Made by a program: the position numbers and the translations under genes
Assembly (NCBI RefSeq): GCF_014641715.1
Contig: NZ_BMIG01000022.1
Location: 1-35,439 of the forward strand
DNA from: Polaromonas eurypsychrophila
Lineage (GTDB): Bacteria > Pseudomonadota > Gammaproteobacteria > Burkholderiales > Burkholderiaceae_C
Length of the DNA stretch: 35,439 nt
Direction of reading: 5' to 3'
The notes under the pieces: generated by a model
Told to the model about the DNA's origin: nothing
Databases searched by the model: none
Seen by the model: only the letters and a program-made list of their open reading frames with translations
Shown here: positions 6,105 through 14,467 of the stretch, piece after piece
Numbering within the stretch: the stretch's first letter is position 1
Layout of the letters: the number at the start of each line of letters is the position of its first letter

Positions 6105-8726
6105 GTGACATCTTTTCTAAAACCGCTGATTCGCAGCGTGGTTATTCTTTTGTGGATGGGGTTTTCGCATTTTGCGTTTGCCCAGACCTCGCCGGCCAGA
6201 GCTTCGTCGCTGGACAGCAATGCCGTCCTCTTCGAGATTCGTATCGGCCAGTATGTACTGACGGATTCACTCAACGCCTTTCAGTTCGGCCCAAAAATAT
6301 TCCTGCCGCTCGGAGAGATGTCGAGCTTGATGACGATCGCGATCCGCGCCTATCCTGAAGAGGGTGCGGGCCGTGGCTTTGTGCGGGGGGAGAGCACACC
6401 GTTTTCGCTCAACACAGTCAACCGGACAGTCACCATAGGCGACAAAACGTCAAGTTTTGATGCGGCCGATATCCTGCGTCAGGACGATGACATCTATGTC
6501 GAAAGCAAGTTGCTGGCGAGCTGGCTGCTGGTCGATTTTGAGGTTAATCTCAACAGTCTGGCTGTCCAACTCGCTCCGAGGGAACCTCTGCCGCTACAGG
6601 CGAGGCTTGCCCGGGAGTCCAAGCTGGGCGGGCTGGAAGGGCGAACAAGACCGGAAGAGCTGGACTACCCCCGCAGAGACAACCCGTACCGGTTCATTGC
6701 TACGCCCGCTATTGACCAGACGATCTCTCTGGGCGCTCAACGGGGCAACGGCGTGCACACCAATAACGCCTCGTACACCACCTATCTTCGCGGCGACCTG
6801 GCCGGCCTGCAGGCCTCGGCCTTTTTGTCGGATTCGAACCAGTCCAATGCCCGCCAACACCGCTTCACGGTAGGTCGAAGCGATCCGCAAGGCGAGTTGC
6901 TGGGCCCGCTTCGTGCGAGGTCATTTGCCCTGGGCAATGTCAGTGTTCCGGGCTTCGCCAACATTTCGCGCAGCAGTGATTTTGGTAATGGGTTTTCCTT
7001 CGGCAATGTGCCGCTGGACCGATCCACCCGTTTTGCCAGCCAGACCCTGCAGGGCGACCTGCCCCCCGGATGGGATGTGGAGCTTTATCTCAACAATGCA
7101 CTGCTGGGATACCAGCAGTCCCGGGGGGACGGAAGATATTCCTTCAATGATCTGGCGCTGGTTTACGGCGCGAACGATTTTCGGCTGGTGTTTCACGGTC
7201 CACAGGGGCAGGTGAGGGTAGAGCGGAAAAATTATTTGCTCGACGAGACCCTCAATGAGCCGGGCAGCTTCTATTACAACCTGGCGTCGAACCGCGACAC
7301 AGCCGGTTTGCAGCGCGTCGCCGGGTCGGCTGAGTTGGGGCTCAGCAAGTTCCTGACAGGCACGCTCGGCGTGGTGAACCTGGAAGGGCTCAATCGCATC
7401 CGCCAGAACTACACCAGTGTCGGTTTGCACGGCTTCGCGGGCAGCGCCCTGCTGACAGGCAACCTGACCCAACAGGCCAACGGTGGTTCGCTCTCCGACC
7501 TGAGCGCACGAACCCGGCTGGGCGGCATATCGGTCGGATGGAACCACCTGCAATTGAAGGATTTCACAAGCGAGCTCTTCCCTGTTTCGACCGATCCGGT
7601 GCGTACACGTGACCGGCTTCGATTTGATGGACTGTTGTCTCCCGGGCCGATCGGGGACTTCCCCTTCACACTGGAGTTTCAGCAGGATCGTCTGAAGTCG
7701 GGCGCAAAAGTACTCGATGTCAGGGCGTTGCTTTCTGCTTCGGTCGGCGCTGCGACGGTAAGCAACCTGATTCACGTCTCGCGCAACCAGGGTGTGGGCG
7801 CCGTTGACGGGGCTTTTCAGGTCAGCGGCAACGTGGGGCGGTTTCGGGTCGGTGCACAGGCCGGCTACCTGATCCAGCCCAAAGCCCAGCTATCAGCGCT
7901 TGCGGTTTCAGCCGACCATGCGCTGGCAGCTGGCTATCTTCTCAATATCAGCAGCGGCTACACCTTCCAGGACTCCGTGTTCCGCCTGACCTCCAGTTTG
8001 AACAAGAGTTTTGGCGGCTATGCGGTCGCCTTGACGGCCGGCGTAACGTCCCGACGCGAGTTCACCGTCGGCGTTCAGATATTCACATCAGTTGCACGGG
8101 ACCCGCGACGCTCTCAATGGATGCTGGATGCCGTCCCCGGGGCTCAATCGGGCGCCATTTCAGCGCGTGTGTTTGTCGACCGCAATGGAAACGGCGTCAT
8201 GGACGAAGGGGAAGAGCCCGTCAGGAATGTCGGCTTTCTTGTGAATTCCTCGAACCACCCGGTGCGTACGGATGCCTCGGGCATTGCCTATGTGGGCCAC
8301 TTGCTGGGAAACAGAAACACCGATGTTTCCGTCAATTCGGCAACGGTCGAAGATCCGCAACTGGTTTCTTCCCTGAGGGGTGTTCGCGTCACGCCCCGCC
8401 CTGGCAATGTCAGCCAGATTGACTTCCCGCTGGTCCTGACCGGCGAGATTGATGGCACGGTGTATCTGGTGAGCAGCGGGCGCAAGCGCGGCGTGGGCAA
8501 TGTGCTGATTGAACTTGTGGATTCGTCGGGAAAAGTGGTCGCGCAAACACGAAGTGGTTCGGACGGCTTTTATGTTCTGGTGGAAGTCCAGCCGGGGAGT
8601 TACAGCCTGCGCATCGGCGAAGAACAACTCATTGAACTCAAGCTGACTTACGCGGGTCCAACCAGGATATCCATGTCGCCCAGAGGTGAGTTTGTGAATG
8701 GGCAGGACTTCTCCCTCCAGCGCTAG
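6105..8726 (+). CDS. Outer-membrane usher-like protein with C-terminal Ig/Ca-loop domains
   Basis: 873 residues. The start is a GTG; no other start lies between it and the upstream in-frame stop at 6075. The signal peptide is residues 1-26 (ending FAFA). An N-terminal periplasmic region is followed by usher-like segments: near 315-355 LQGDLPPGWDVELYLNNALL, then GDGRYSFNDL and LVFHGPQGQ, which match the plug/barrel part of CS1/TcfC-type and other non-classical ushers. Alternating beta strands continue to about 680. Residues 692-703, DRNGNGVMDEGE, form a calcium-binding-type loop in the first C-terminal Ig-like domain, and a second carboxypeptidase-regulatory-like domain ends the protein. It would secrete and assemble the DUF4402 subunits. 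It follows the chaperone after 94 bp. Confidence 0.8.
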   Translation: MTSFLKPLIRSVVILLWMGFSHFAFAQTSPARASSLDSNAVLFEIRIGQYVLTDSLNAFQFGPKIFLPLGEMSSLMTIAIRAYPEEGAGRGFVRGESTPFSLNTVNRTVTIGDKTSSFDAADILRQDDDIYVESKLLASWLLVDFEVNLNSLAVQLAPREPLPLQARLARESKLGGLEGRTRPEELDYPRRDNPYRFIATPAIDQTISLGAQRGNGVHTNNASYTTYLRGDLAGLQASAFLSDSNQSNARQHRFTVGRSDPQGELLGPLRARSFALGNVSVPGFANISRSSDFGNGFSFGNVPLDRSTRFASQTLQGDLPPGWDVELYLNNALLGYQQSRGDGRYSFNDLALVYGANDFRLVFHGPQGQVRVERKNYLLDETLNEPGSFYYNLASNRDTAGLQRVAGSAELGLSKFLTGTLGVVNLEGLNRIRQNYTSVGLHGFAGSALLTGNLTQQANGGSLSDLSARTRLGGISVGWNHLQLKDFTSELFPVSTDPVRTRDRLRFDGLLSPGPIGDFPFTLEFQQDRLKSGAKVLDVRALLSASVGAATVSNLIHVSRNQGVGAVDGAFQVSGNVGRFRVGAQAGYLIQPKAQLSALAVSADHALAAGYLLNISSGYTFQDSVFRLTSSLNKSFGGYAVALTAGVTSRREFTVGVQIFTSVARDPRRSQWMLDAVPGAQSGAISARVFVDRNGNGVMDEGEEPVRNVGFLVNSSNHPVRTDASGIAYVGHLLGNRNTDVSVNSATVEDPQLVSSLRGVRVTPRPGNVSQIDFPLVLTGEIDGTVYLVSSGRKRGVGNVLIELVDSSGKVVAQTRSGSDGFYVLVEVQPGSYSLRIGEEQLIELKLTYAGPTRISMSPRGEFVNGQDFSLQR

Positions 8727-8755
8727 AGGGTGATGTGCGGTGCACGCAGGAGAGG

Positions 8756-10543
8756 TCAATCCATGAACTGCAGCGCCGCCAGCCGGGCATAAACGCCGTT
8801 GGCCGCGACGAGCTGGTCGTGTGTGCCCTGCTCGACGAGTTTGCCGTGGTCCAGCACGATGATGCGGTCGGCCTGCTGCACCGTCGCCAGCCGGTGCGCA
8901 ATGACCAGTGTGGTGCGGCCCTTCATGGCCGACTCCAGCGCGGCCTGCACCATGCGTTCGCTTTCCGCATCAAGCGCGCTAGTGGCCTCGTCGAGTAGCA
9001 GCAGCGGCGAGTTTTTCAGCATGGCACGCGCAATTGCGATGCGCTGGCGCTGCCCGCCCGACAGGCGTACGCCGCGCTCGCCGAGAAAGGTGTCGTAACC
9101 CTCGGGCAGGGTCATGATGAAGTCGTGCGCAAACGCGGCCTGTGCGGCAGCTTTGGTTTCCTCGTCGCTGGCGCCGGGCTTGCCGTAACGGATGTTCTCA
9201 AGCGCGCTGGTCGAAAAAATAACCGCGTCCTGCGGCACGATGCCGATGCGCCCGCGCAGGTCTTCCAGCGTCAGCGCGCGCGTCGCCACGCCGTCAATGT
9301 CGATGCGGCCTGAGGCCGGGTCGTAAAAACGCAGCAGCAACTGGAACACCGTGCTTTTGCCGGCGCCGCTGGGCCCGACGATGGCCACGGTTTCACCCGG
9401 CGCCACGTCCAGAGAAAAATCGGTGAGCGCCGCCTGCAGCGGACGCGACGGGTAGTGAAAGTTCACCGCGTCAAATTTGATAGCACTTCCCGACCGCAGA
9501 ACAGGGGCTACAACCGGATTCGATGGTGAAGTAACGGATGAACGCGTCTCCAGCAGCTCCATCAGCCGCTCGGTCGCGCCGGCGGCACGCAGCAGGTCGC
9601 CATAAACTTCGCCGAGCACTGCGGTGGCGCCGGCCAGGATGATCACGTAGACCACCGTCTGGCCCAGGTGGCCGGCTGTGATGTCGCCGCGCATCACGGC
9701 CTGCGTACCCTGGTACAGGCCCCACAGCAGCGCGCCCGAGGTGGCGATGATGATGAAGGCGATCAGCACCGAGCGCGCACGCGTGCGGCGTACGGCGGTG
9801 TCGAAAGCGTCCTGGGTCGAAACATCGAAACGCGCCGACTCGCGCGCCTCGGCGGCGTAACTCTGCACCACCGGGATGGCGTTGAGCACCTCGGCCGCAA
9901 TCGCGCTGGAGTCGGCCACCCGGTCCTGGCTGGCCCGCGAGAGCTTGCGCACGCGCCGGCCAAACCATACCGAGGGCAGGACGATCAACACCAGAATCAC
10001 CAGCACCTGAACCATCAGGTAGGGGTTGGTGTAGACCAGCATGCCGAGCGCGCCCACGCCCATGACCGCATTGCGCAGTCCCATGCTCAGCGACGAGCCC
10101 ACCACGGTCTGCACCAGCGTGGTGTCGCCGGTCAGGCGCGACAGCACCTCGCCGGTCTGCGTGGTTTCAAAAAACTCCGGGCTCTGCCGCAGCACATGGC
10201 GGTAGACCGCATTGCGCAGGTCGGCCGTCACACGTTCGCCCAGCCAGCTCACCATATAGAAACGGCCGGCCGAAAAAAGGCCCAGCGCTGCGGCCACGCC
10301 GAACAGCTCGAAGAAGTGCGTGCGCAGCGCCATCAATTGCTGGCCCTTGTCGGCCGCGCTCAAGCCGCCGTCAATCAGGCTGCGCAGCGCCAGTGGAAAC
10401 ACCAGTGTGGCCACCGCCGCCATGACCAGGAAAAACATGGCCAGCAGAATGCGACCGCGGTAAGGTCGAAGAAAGGGCAGCAGGCCGGACAGCGAGCGGG
10501 GTTGGCCCTTGGGCGCCTGGGCAGGAGAGGAGGAAGTAGCCAT
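8756..10543 (-). CDS. ABC exporter, fused permease-ATPase (MsbA/BmrA-like)
   Basis: 595 residues. The transmembrane domain covers about 25-330 with six helices (for example LLAMFFLVMAAVATLVFPLA and VLVILVLIVLP). The nucleotide-binding domain follows: Walker A GPSGAGKS (390-397), Q-loop Q438, signature LSGGQ (494-498), Walker B LLLLDE (514-519), H-loop H550. All catalytic residues are present, so it should work as a homodimeric exporter of lipid or drug-like substrates; the substrate is unknown. The linker at residues 339-356 is encoded by a copy of the ~55-bp dispersed repeat. The gene is convergent with the usher gene (29 bp between stops) and is not part of that locus. Confidence 0.93.
   Translation of the reverse strand: MATSSSPAQAPKGQPRSLSGLLPFLRPYRGRILLAMFFLVMAAVATLVFPLALRSLIDGGLSAADKGQQLMALRTHFFELFGVAAALGLFSAGRFYMVSWLGERVTADLRNAVYRHVLRQSPEFFETTQTGEVLSRLTGDTTLVQTVVGSSLSMGLRNAVMGVGALGMLVYTNPYLMVQVLVILVLIVLPSVWFGRRVRKLSRASQDRVADSSAIAAEVLNAIPVVQSYAAEARESARFDVSTQDAFDTAVRRTRARSVLIAFIIIATSGALLWGLYQGTQAVMRGDITAGHLGQTVVYVIILAGATAVLGEVYGDLLRAAGATERLMELLETRSSVTSPSNPVVAPVLRSGSAIKFDAVNFHYPSRPLQAALTDFSLDVAPGETVAIVGPSGAGKSTVFQLLLRFYDPASGRIDIDGVATRALTLEDLRGRIGIVPQDAVIFSTSALENIRYGKPGASDEETKAAAQAAFAHDFIMTLPEGYDTFLGERGVRLSGGQRQRIAIARAMLKNSPLLLLDEATSALDAESERMVQAALESAMKGRTTLVIAHRLATVQQADRIIVLDHGKLVEQGTHDQLVAANGVYARLAALQFMD
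9474..9526 (+). repeat. ~55-bp dispersed repeat inside the ABC exporter gene
   Basis: The plus strand reads TTTGATAGCACTTCCCGACC, then a segment containing AGGGGCTAC and GGATTCGATGG. It aligns by eye to the near-identical copies at 11938 and 15466, although it is the most diverged. It is antisense to the gene and encodes SNPVVAPVLRSGSAIKFD, exactly the joint between the membrane domain and the ATPase domain, with no frame disruption. Confidence 0.5.
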
Positions 10544-10593
10544 GGGGAGAGTTTACTGATCGCCAGGGCGCCGCTGGCCGGTGCGGCGTGCCG

Positions 10594-11529
10594 CTACAGT
10601 TTGCGTTTCGTCGGCGAACTCGCCAAGCCCCGCTTGCTCGCAGGAGTTCCCGATCTGGCGGGGGGGACGGTTTTCCGCTTTTTGGGCGTCCCTGACGCCG
10701 CCTGGCGCAGCCCGGCCAGCGCCGGCGTCAGCACCGTCATGTCGGCATCGGCCGCATACACCGCATAGGCCGGGTACAAAAATTCCGCCGCACCGGCCAC
10801 GCGGTGCAAGCGGCCATGCGCGATGTGGGGGCGCACCACGTTCTGCCGAAAATAGCCTGCGCCGCCCACGGCCAGCAAATATTCCAGGCCCAGCGGCCCC
10901 AAGCTGGACGACAGGCCGACGCTGGACAGTTCGGGATACGCCAAGCTGTGCTGCGCCGCAAACTCGCGGCCCCAGTCCACATACACATAGTCGGCCGCTT
11001 GCGGTACCTTGCGCGCGGGCGTGGTGCTGACGAGCACCAGCTTTTCCTCGATCAGCAGCTCGATGCGCAAGCCGGGCCGCTGGCGCGGCGCGTAGGCGAT
11101 CACGATGTCCAGCGTGCCATGCGCCACGCGTTCAAGCAGGTCCTCGGCCACGCCGACCTCGGTGCGCAACGCCAGATCTGGCGCGTTGGCGCGCATCCAG
11201 AGCAGCCAGTCGAGCAGCAGCGGCTGCCACAGGCTGATTTCGCAGCCTACGGTCACCAGCGCACGCCGTCCCGGTGGTACTGCCATCTGCTGGCGGGCAC
11301 GTTCCCAGACCTGAACAAGGGTCATCGCATGGCGCACAAACTGCTCGCCGGCCGGCGTCAGCGAGGCGCCGGCCTTGCTGCGCACAAAAAGCTGGCGGCC
11401 CAGCATGTCCTCCAGCGTTTTTACGCGCGCACTGACGGCCGTTTGCGTCACGTGCAGCCGTTCGGCCGCCTGTACAAAGCTGTGGCACGCCACGATCTCG
11501 AGGAAGGTGCGGGCGAGGTTGATGTCCAT
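10594..11529 (-). CDS. LysR-family transcriptional regulator
   Basis: 311 residues. The N-terminal winged helix-turn-helix (1-60) is typical: MDINLARTFLEIVACHSFVQ, then AAERLHVTQTAVSARVKTLE. It is followed by the effector-binding domain. The last ~35 residues (ASGTPKKRKTVPPARSG onward) form a basic, probably disordered tail not usual for the family. It is divergent from a small ORF at 11687; the 157 bp between them hold the inverted repeat GCATT/AATGC near 11562-11574 that could be part of the binding site. The target genes are unknown. Confidence 0.88.
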   Translation of the reverse strand: MDINLARTFLEIVACHSFVQAAERLHVTQTAVSARVKTLEDMLGRQLFVRSKAGASLTPAGEQFVRHAMTLVQVWERARQQMAVPPGRRALVTVGCEISLWQPLLLDWLLWMRANAPDLALRTEVGVAEDLLERVAHGTLDIVIAYAPRQRPGLRIELLIEEKLVLVSTTPARKVPQAADYVYVDWGREFAAQHSLAYPELSSVGLSSSLGPLGLEYLLAVGGAGYFRQNVVRPHIAHGRLHRVAGAAEFLYPAYAVYAADADMTVLTPALAGLRQAASGTPKKRKTVPPARSGTPASKRGLASSPTKRKL

Positions 11530-11686
11530 GCGGTCTCCGTTTTATCAAGGTGGTCTATGCAGCATTTTTAATGCACTCAACCGCAATATAAGTCGTTTTA
11601 CTTTTATACTCGTTAACCCTATATTTGAGACATGACCCCTGTTCGGCAGCCTTCTTCTGCCGTCATGTCAGTTCAAAGGAAACACC

Positions 11687-11914
11687 ATGACCACCACCAC
11701 TTTTTTCTCAGCCTCCACCCTCGCATCCGGCGTCACCGGCAAGCGCTCTGCACCGGCCTCCACGCTGGTAAGCAAAGCCGTGGCTGGCGCCCAAGCGGCA
11801 TTCAAGACACCTCGTTCCCTTGTCAGCGCCACCACTGTGTATCCGTGGATGACGCAGGCCATGCTGGGCAGGATGAGCCCACGCGCCCGCCGCCTGCTGC
11901 GCGCAGCCTACTGA
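11687..11914 (+). CDS. Small basic hypothetical protein
   Basis: 75 residues, start MTTTTFFSAS, with a good ribosome site (AAAGGAAA, about five bases before the ATG). I do not recognise a family. It is rich in Ala, Ser, Thr and Arg and ends MSPRARRLLRAAY. Middle segments (ASTLVSKAVAGAQAAF, VYPWMTQAML) could form amphipathic helices. It is divergent from the LysR gene, the usual position of a LysR target, so it may be regulated by it (inference). Coding status is supported by the ribosome site and length only. Confidence 0.5.
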   Translation: MTTTTFFSASTLASGVTGKRSAPASTLVSKAVAGAQAAFKTPRSLVSATTVYPWMTQAMLGRMSPRARRLLRAAY

Positions 11915-11937
11915 TTCGGTCGGTCAATCCCCAGCCA

Positions 11938-12003
11938 GAAGCTATTATTTTGATAGCTGTCTGCGCTTTCCGGATATGGGCTGGAGGCCGATTTGGCTTG
12001 TAA
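11938..12003 (+). repeat. ~55-bp dispersed repeat, intergenic copy A
   Basis: It begins GAAGCTATTATTTTGATAGC and continues with TGCGCTTTCCGGATATGGGC, then TGGAGGCCGATTTGGCTTG and TAA. It differs from copy B (15466-15525) at only about four positions over 50 bp. It lies between the small ORF at 11687 and the 3' end of the Bug receptor gene. Confidence 0.85.
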
Positions 12004-12046
12004 GGGGCTGCTCAGCCTCGGCTTTGCCAGTCAGCCTTTCTACGTG

Positions 12047-13036
12047 TCAATCGACGACGAATCCGCTGGACTTGATCACACGGCCCCAGCGGACGGATTC
12101 CGCCTCCATGTTTTTCAGGAAACGGTCGCCGCAAATCCCCGGCGTCACGGTCAGTCCGGCGGTGGCCATGCGCGCCTGGACGTCCGGTAACCCGGCAAAC
12201 TGCTGGTGCGCCTCCGTCAGGCGCTGAACGATGGGCGCCGGCACGCCCTTGGGCGCCGAGAGGCCGAACCACACGGTGGTGGCAAGCTGCGGCAGCCCGA
12301 TCTCGCCAACCGTCGGTACGTCCGGCAACTGGGGCGAGCGCTGGGTGCCGGTGGTCGCGAAGGCCATCAACTTGCCGGCCTTGATGTGCGGGCTGGCGGT
12401 CGCGATCTGCACAAAGCCCAGCGGCGCCACGTTGCCAATCATGTCGGTGATCTGCTGCGGGCTGCTTTTGTAGGGAATGTGTGTCATCTCCACCTTCAGC
12501 GCTTCGGAAAGCTGGTAGCCGAGGAAGTGGGCTGGCGATCCCGGCGAATACGAGGAATAGGTGGGGTTTTTCTCAGCCTTCAACCACTGTGAAAGCTGCG
12601 GGTAGGTTTTTGGCCCGAGCTGCGGGTGGGCCGCCAGCACCAGCGCTGCCTCAACGCCCTGGCAGATCTGCGTGAAGTCGGCGCCTTGGTAACGCGCTTT
12701 CGGGTTGGCATTCGGCGTAATGGTCATCATCCCGGCGGTGGTCACCAGCAGCGTGTAGCCATCGGCGGGCGCGCGCTGGATCTGTTGTGCGGCGATCATG
12801 CCGCCGACGGCCGGGACGTTTTCCACCACCACGGGCTGGCCCAGTGTTTTCGACAGATGATCGGCCAGCGCGCGCGCATACACGTCCGGCGGCCCACCTG
12901 CGGTGGATGGCGCGAGCAGCTTGATCGGCTTGTCCGGCCAGGCCTGCGCATGGGCCGCAGTCAGGCAGAGCGGCAGCAGGCCCAGCAGGGCCATCCTGGT
13001 GAAGGGGCGGGTGGCGGTGGATGTGTAGGTGGTCAT
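12047..13036 (-). CDS. Bug/TctC-family periplasmic solute-binding protein
   Basis: 329 residues. The signal peptide covers about 1-30 (ending AAHA before QAWPDKPIKLL). The family features are the mature start WPDKPIKLLAPSTAGGPPDV, the loop VVVENVPAVGGMIAAQQI (usually VENRPGAGG), the ADGYTLL motif, and KLMAFATTG with LPDVPTVGE. Bug proteins bind carboxylated or aromatic solutes for tripartite tricarboxylate transporters; the membrane genes (tctAB) are not nearby, as is common in Burkholderiales. It follows the sulfatase by 33 bp on the same strand, so its ligand may be the sulfatase substrate or product (inference). Confidence 0.9.
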   Translation of the reverse strand: MTTYTSTATRPFTRMALLGLLPLCLTAAHAQAWPDKPIKLLAPSTAGGPPDVYARALADHLSKTLGQPVVVENVPAVGGMIAAQQIQRAPADGYTLLVTTAGMMTITPNANPKARYQGADFTQICQGVEAALVLAAHPQLGPKTYPQLSQWLKAEKNPTYSSYSPGSPAHFLGYQLSEALKVEMTHIPYKSSPQQITDMIGNVAPLGFVQIATASPHIKAGKLMAFATTGTQRSPQLPDVPTVGEIGLPQLATTVWFGLSAPKGVPAPIVQRLTEAHQQFAGLPDVQARMATAGLTVTPGICGDRFLKNMEAESVRWGRVIKSSGFVVD

Positions 13037-13069
13037 GTCTCTTTCTCTCTTTCTTGGTGAATGTACGGG

Positions 13070-14395
13070 TCAACGCTGCGGCATATCCGCGTTCGAATAA
13101 CCGAGGCTGACGGCCGCGTCTTCAGGGATGGCGGGCACGGTCGCGTTCCAGTCCAGCCAGGCCTGGCGCATCGCTCCAAAGCGCTCCGGGTGCCGACTGG
13201 CCAGATTGGCCCGCTCGCGCTCGTCGGCGCTGAGGTCGAACAGGTACTCGTGTTCGTCGACCTTCAGGTACTTCCAGTTGTCCAAACGCAGCGCGCGCTG
13301 GTGGCGGTGGTTCATGCGCCAGTGAAGCGGGCGCTCGAAAGTCTGCCCCGGCTCACGCAGCACGCGCGCGAGCGAGACGCCGTCGAGCGGAAAGTCGGCG
13401 TGGGCCTGCGCCCCGCCGAGTTCAAGCAGTGTGGCTGACCAGTCCATGGTCATGCAAAGCTGCCGGCTCACTCCGCCCGCCGCAATGCCTGCCGGCCAGT
13501 GCGCGATGAAGGGCACGCGGATACCGCCTTCCGTCAAGTCCATCTTGCCGCCCACCAGCGGCCAGTTGTCGGAAAAACGTTCGCCGCCGTTGTCGCTGGT
13601 GAAGACGATCAGCGTGTCTTCCAGCAGGTCCTGCTTGCGCAGTGCCTCGACGATCCAGCCTATGCCTTCGTCCATGTGGTGGATCATCCGGCGGTAGGTC
13701 TGCACATTGCCGCCGTCCAGGTGAAACAGGTTTTGCGCCACATCCGGGGCCACGTGCGCGTCATCGCGCGTCTCCCAGGGCCAGTGCGGCGCGGTGTAGT
13801 GCAGGCTCAGGAAGAAAGGCTTGCCGTCCTTGGCATCGGGCGCCATGCGCTCGACGTGGCTGACGGCGCGCTGCGACAGCAGGTCGGTCAGGTAGCCGAC
13901 CTCGCGGTGCTCCTGCTCGCCGATGTACAGGTCGTGGTCGCCCTTGCCCGAGCAATGGGTGAAGTAGTCCGCACCGCCGGCCATGATCCCGTAGAACTCG
14001 TCATAGCCGGAGCGCAGCGGGCCAAAGGCCGGCGGGTAGCCGAGGTGCCACTTGCCAATCAACGCGGTCGAATAACCCGCCTCGCGCAGCAGCGAGGGCA
14101 GGGTCGGGATCTCGGGCGGCAGGCCCAGGGTGGTGCTGCCCTTGCTTTTGCTATTGATGGGTTCTTCCATGCCGCCGCGCACGCGGTACTGGTAACGCAT
14201 GGTCATCAGCGCAAACCGTGTGGGTGAACACACCGGCGAATTGGCGTAAGCCTGCGTGAAACGCAGGCCCGCCGCAGCCAGCGCGTCGATCTGGGGCGAC
14301 ACCGGGCCGTAACTTTCGTTGCGGCCGCCATAACAGCCGAGGTCGGCGTAACCGAGGTCGTCGGCGACGATAAAGATGATGTTGGGAGATTTCAA
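13070..14395 (-). CDS. Arylsulfatase-type sulfatase
   Basis: 441 residues from a TTG start at 14395 (K-S-P-N-I-I-F-I-V-A-D-D follows; GAAGG lies five to eight bases upstream). The open frame extends to 14890, but the extra part has no sulfatase similarity and overlaps the divergent LysR gene. Family residues: D12 and D13 of VADDLGYADLG (metal), the formylglycine site C56 in CSPTR, GKWHLG at 114-119, and SDNGGERF as the second metal-binding segment. The Cys type needs a formylglycine-generating enzyme. No signal peptide is visible, so it is probably cytoplasmic and cleaves an imported sulfate ester. It forms an operon with the Bug receptor. Confidence 0.88.
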   Translation of the reverse strand: MKSPNIIFIVADDLGYADLGCYGGRNESYGPVSPQIDALAAAGLRFTQAYANSPVCSPTRFALMTMRYQYRVRGGMEEPINSKSKGSTTLGLPPEIPTLPSLLREAGYSTALIGKWHLGYPPAFGPLRSGYDEFYGIMAGGADYFTHCSGKGDHDLYIGEQEHREVGYLTDLLSQRAVSHVERMAPDAKDGKPFFLSLHYTAPHWPWETRDDAHVAPDVAQNLFHLDGGNVQTYRRMIHHMDEGIGWIVEALRKQDLLEDTLIVFTSDNGGERFSDNWPLVGGKMDLTEGGIRVPFIAHWPAGIAAGGVSRQLCMTMDWSATLLELGGAQAHADFPLDGVSLARVLREPGQTFERPLHWRMNHRHQRALRLDNWKYLKVDEHEYLFDLSADERERANLASRHPERFGAMRQAWLDWNATVPAIPEDAAVSLGYSNADMPQR

Positions 14396-14467
14396 AGTGC
14401 CTTCAGCATAAAAAACTTTCAGACATTTGTAAAATCGTTGTTTTTCGTTTTGGACAAAAAAATTCCT
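14396..14467. promoter_or_regulatory. Divergent promoter region, sulfatase / LysR
   Basis: The 72-bp gap between the divergently read sulfatase-Bug operon and the LysR gene is AT-rich, unlike the flanking genes, and must hold both promoters. LysR regulators usually bind such gaps and activate the divergent operon. I cannot assign a T-N11-A site with confidence. Confidence 0.5.

Noticed and set aside
9668..10768. 366-residue plus-strand ORF opposite the ABC exporter
   Set aside because: His/Gln/Arg-rich antisense frame of a typical GC-rich gene; the real exporter gene has all motifs on the other strand.
14130..14175. Degenerate seventh copy of the ~55-bp repeat in the sulfatase gene (TTTTGCTATTGATGGGTTC)
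   Set aside because: Only a short match, with none of the GGGCTGG or TTGGCTTG blocks.
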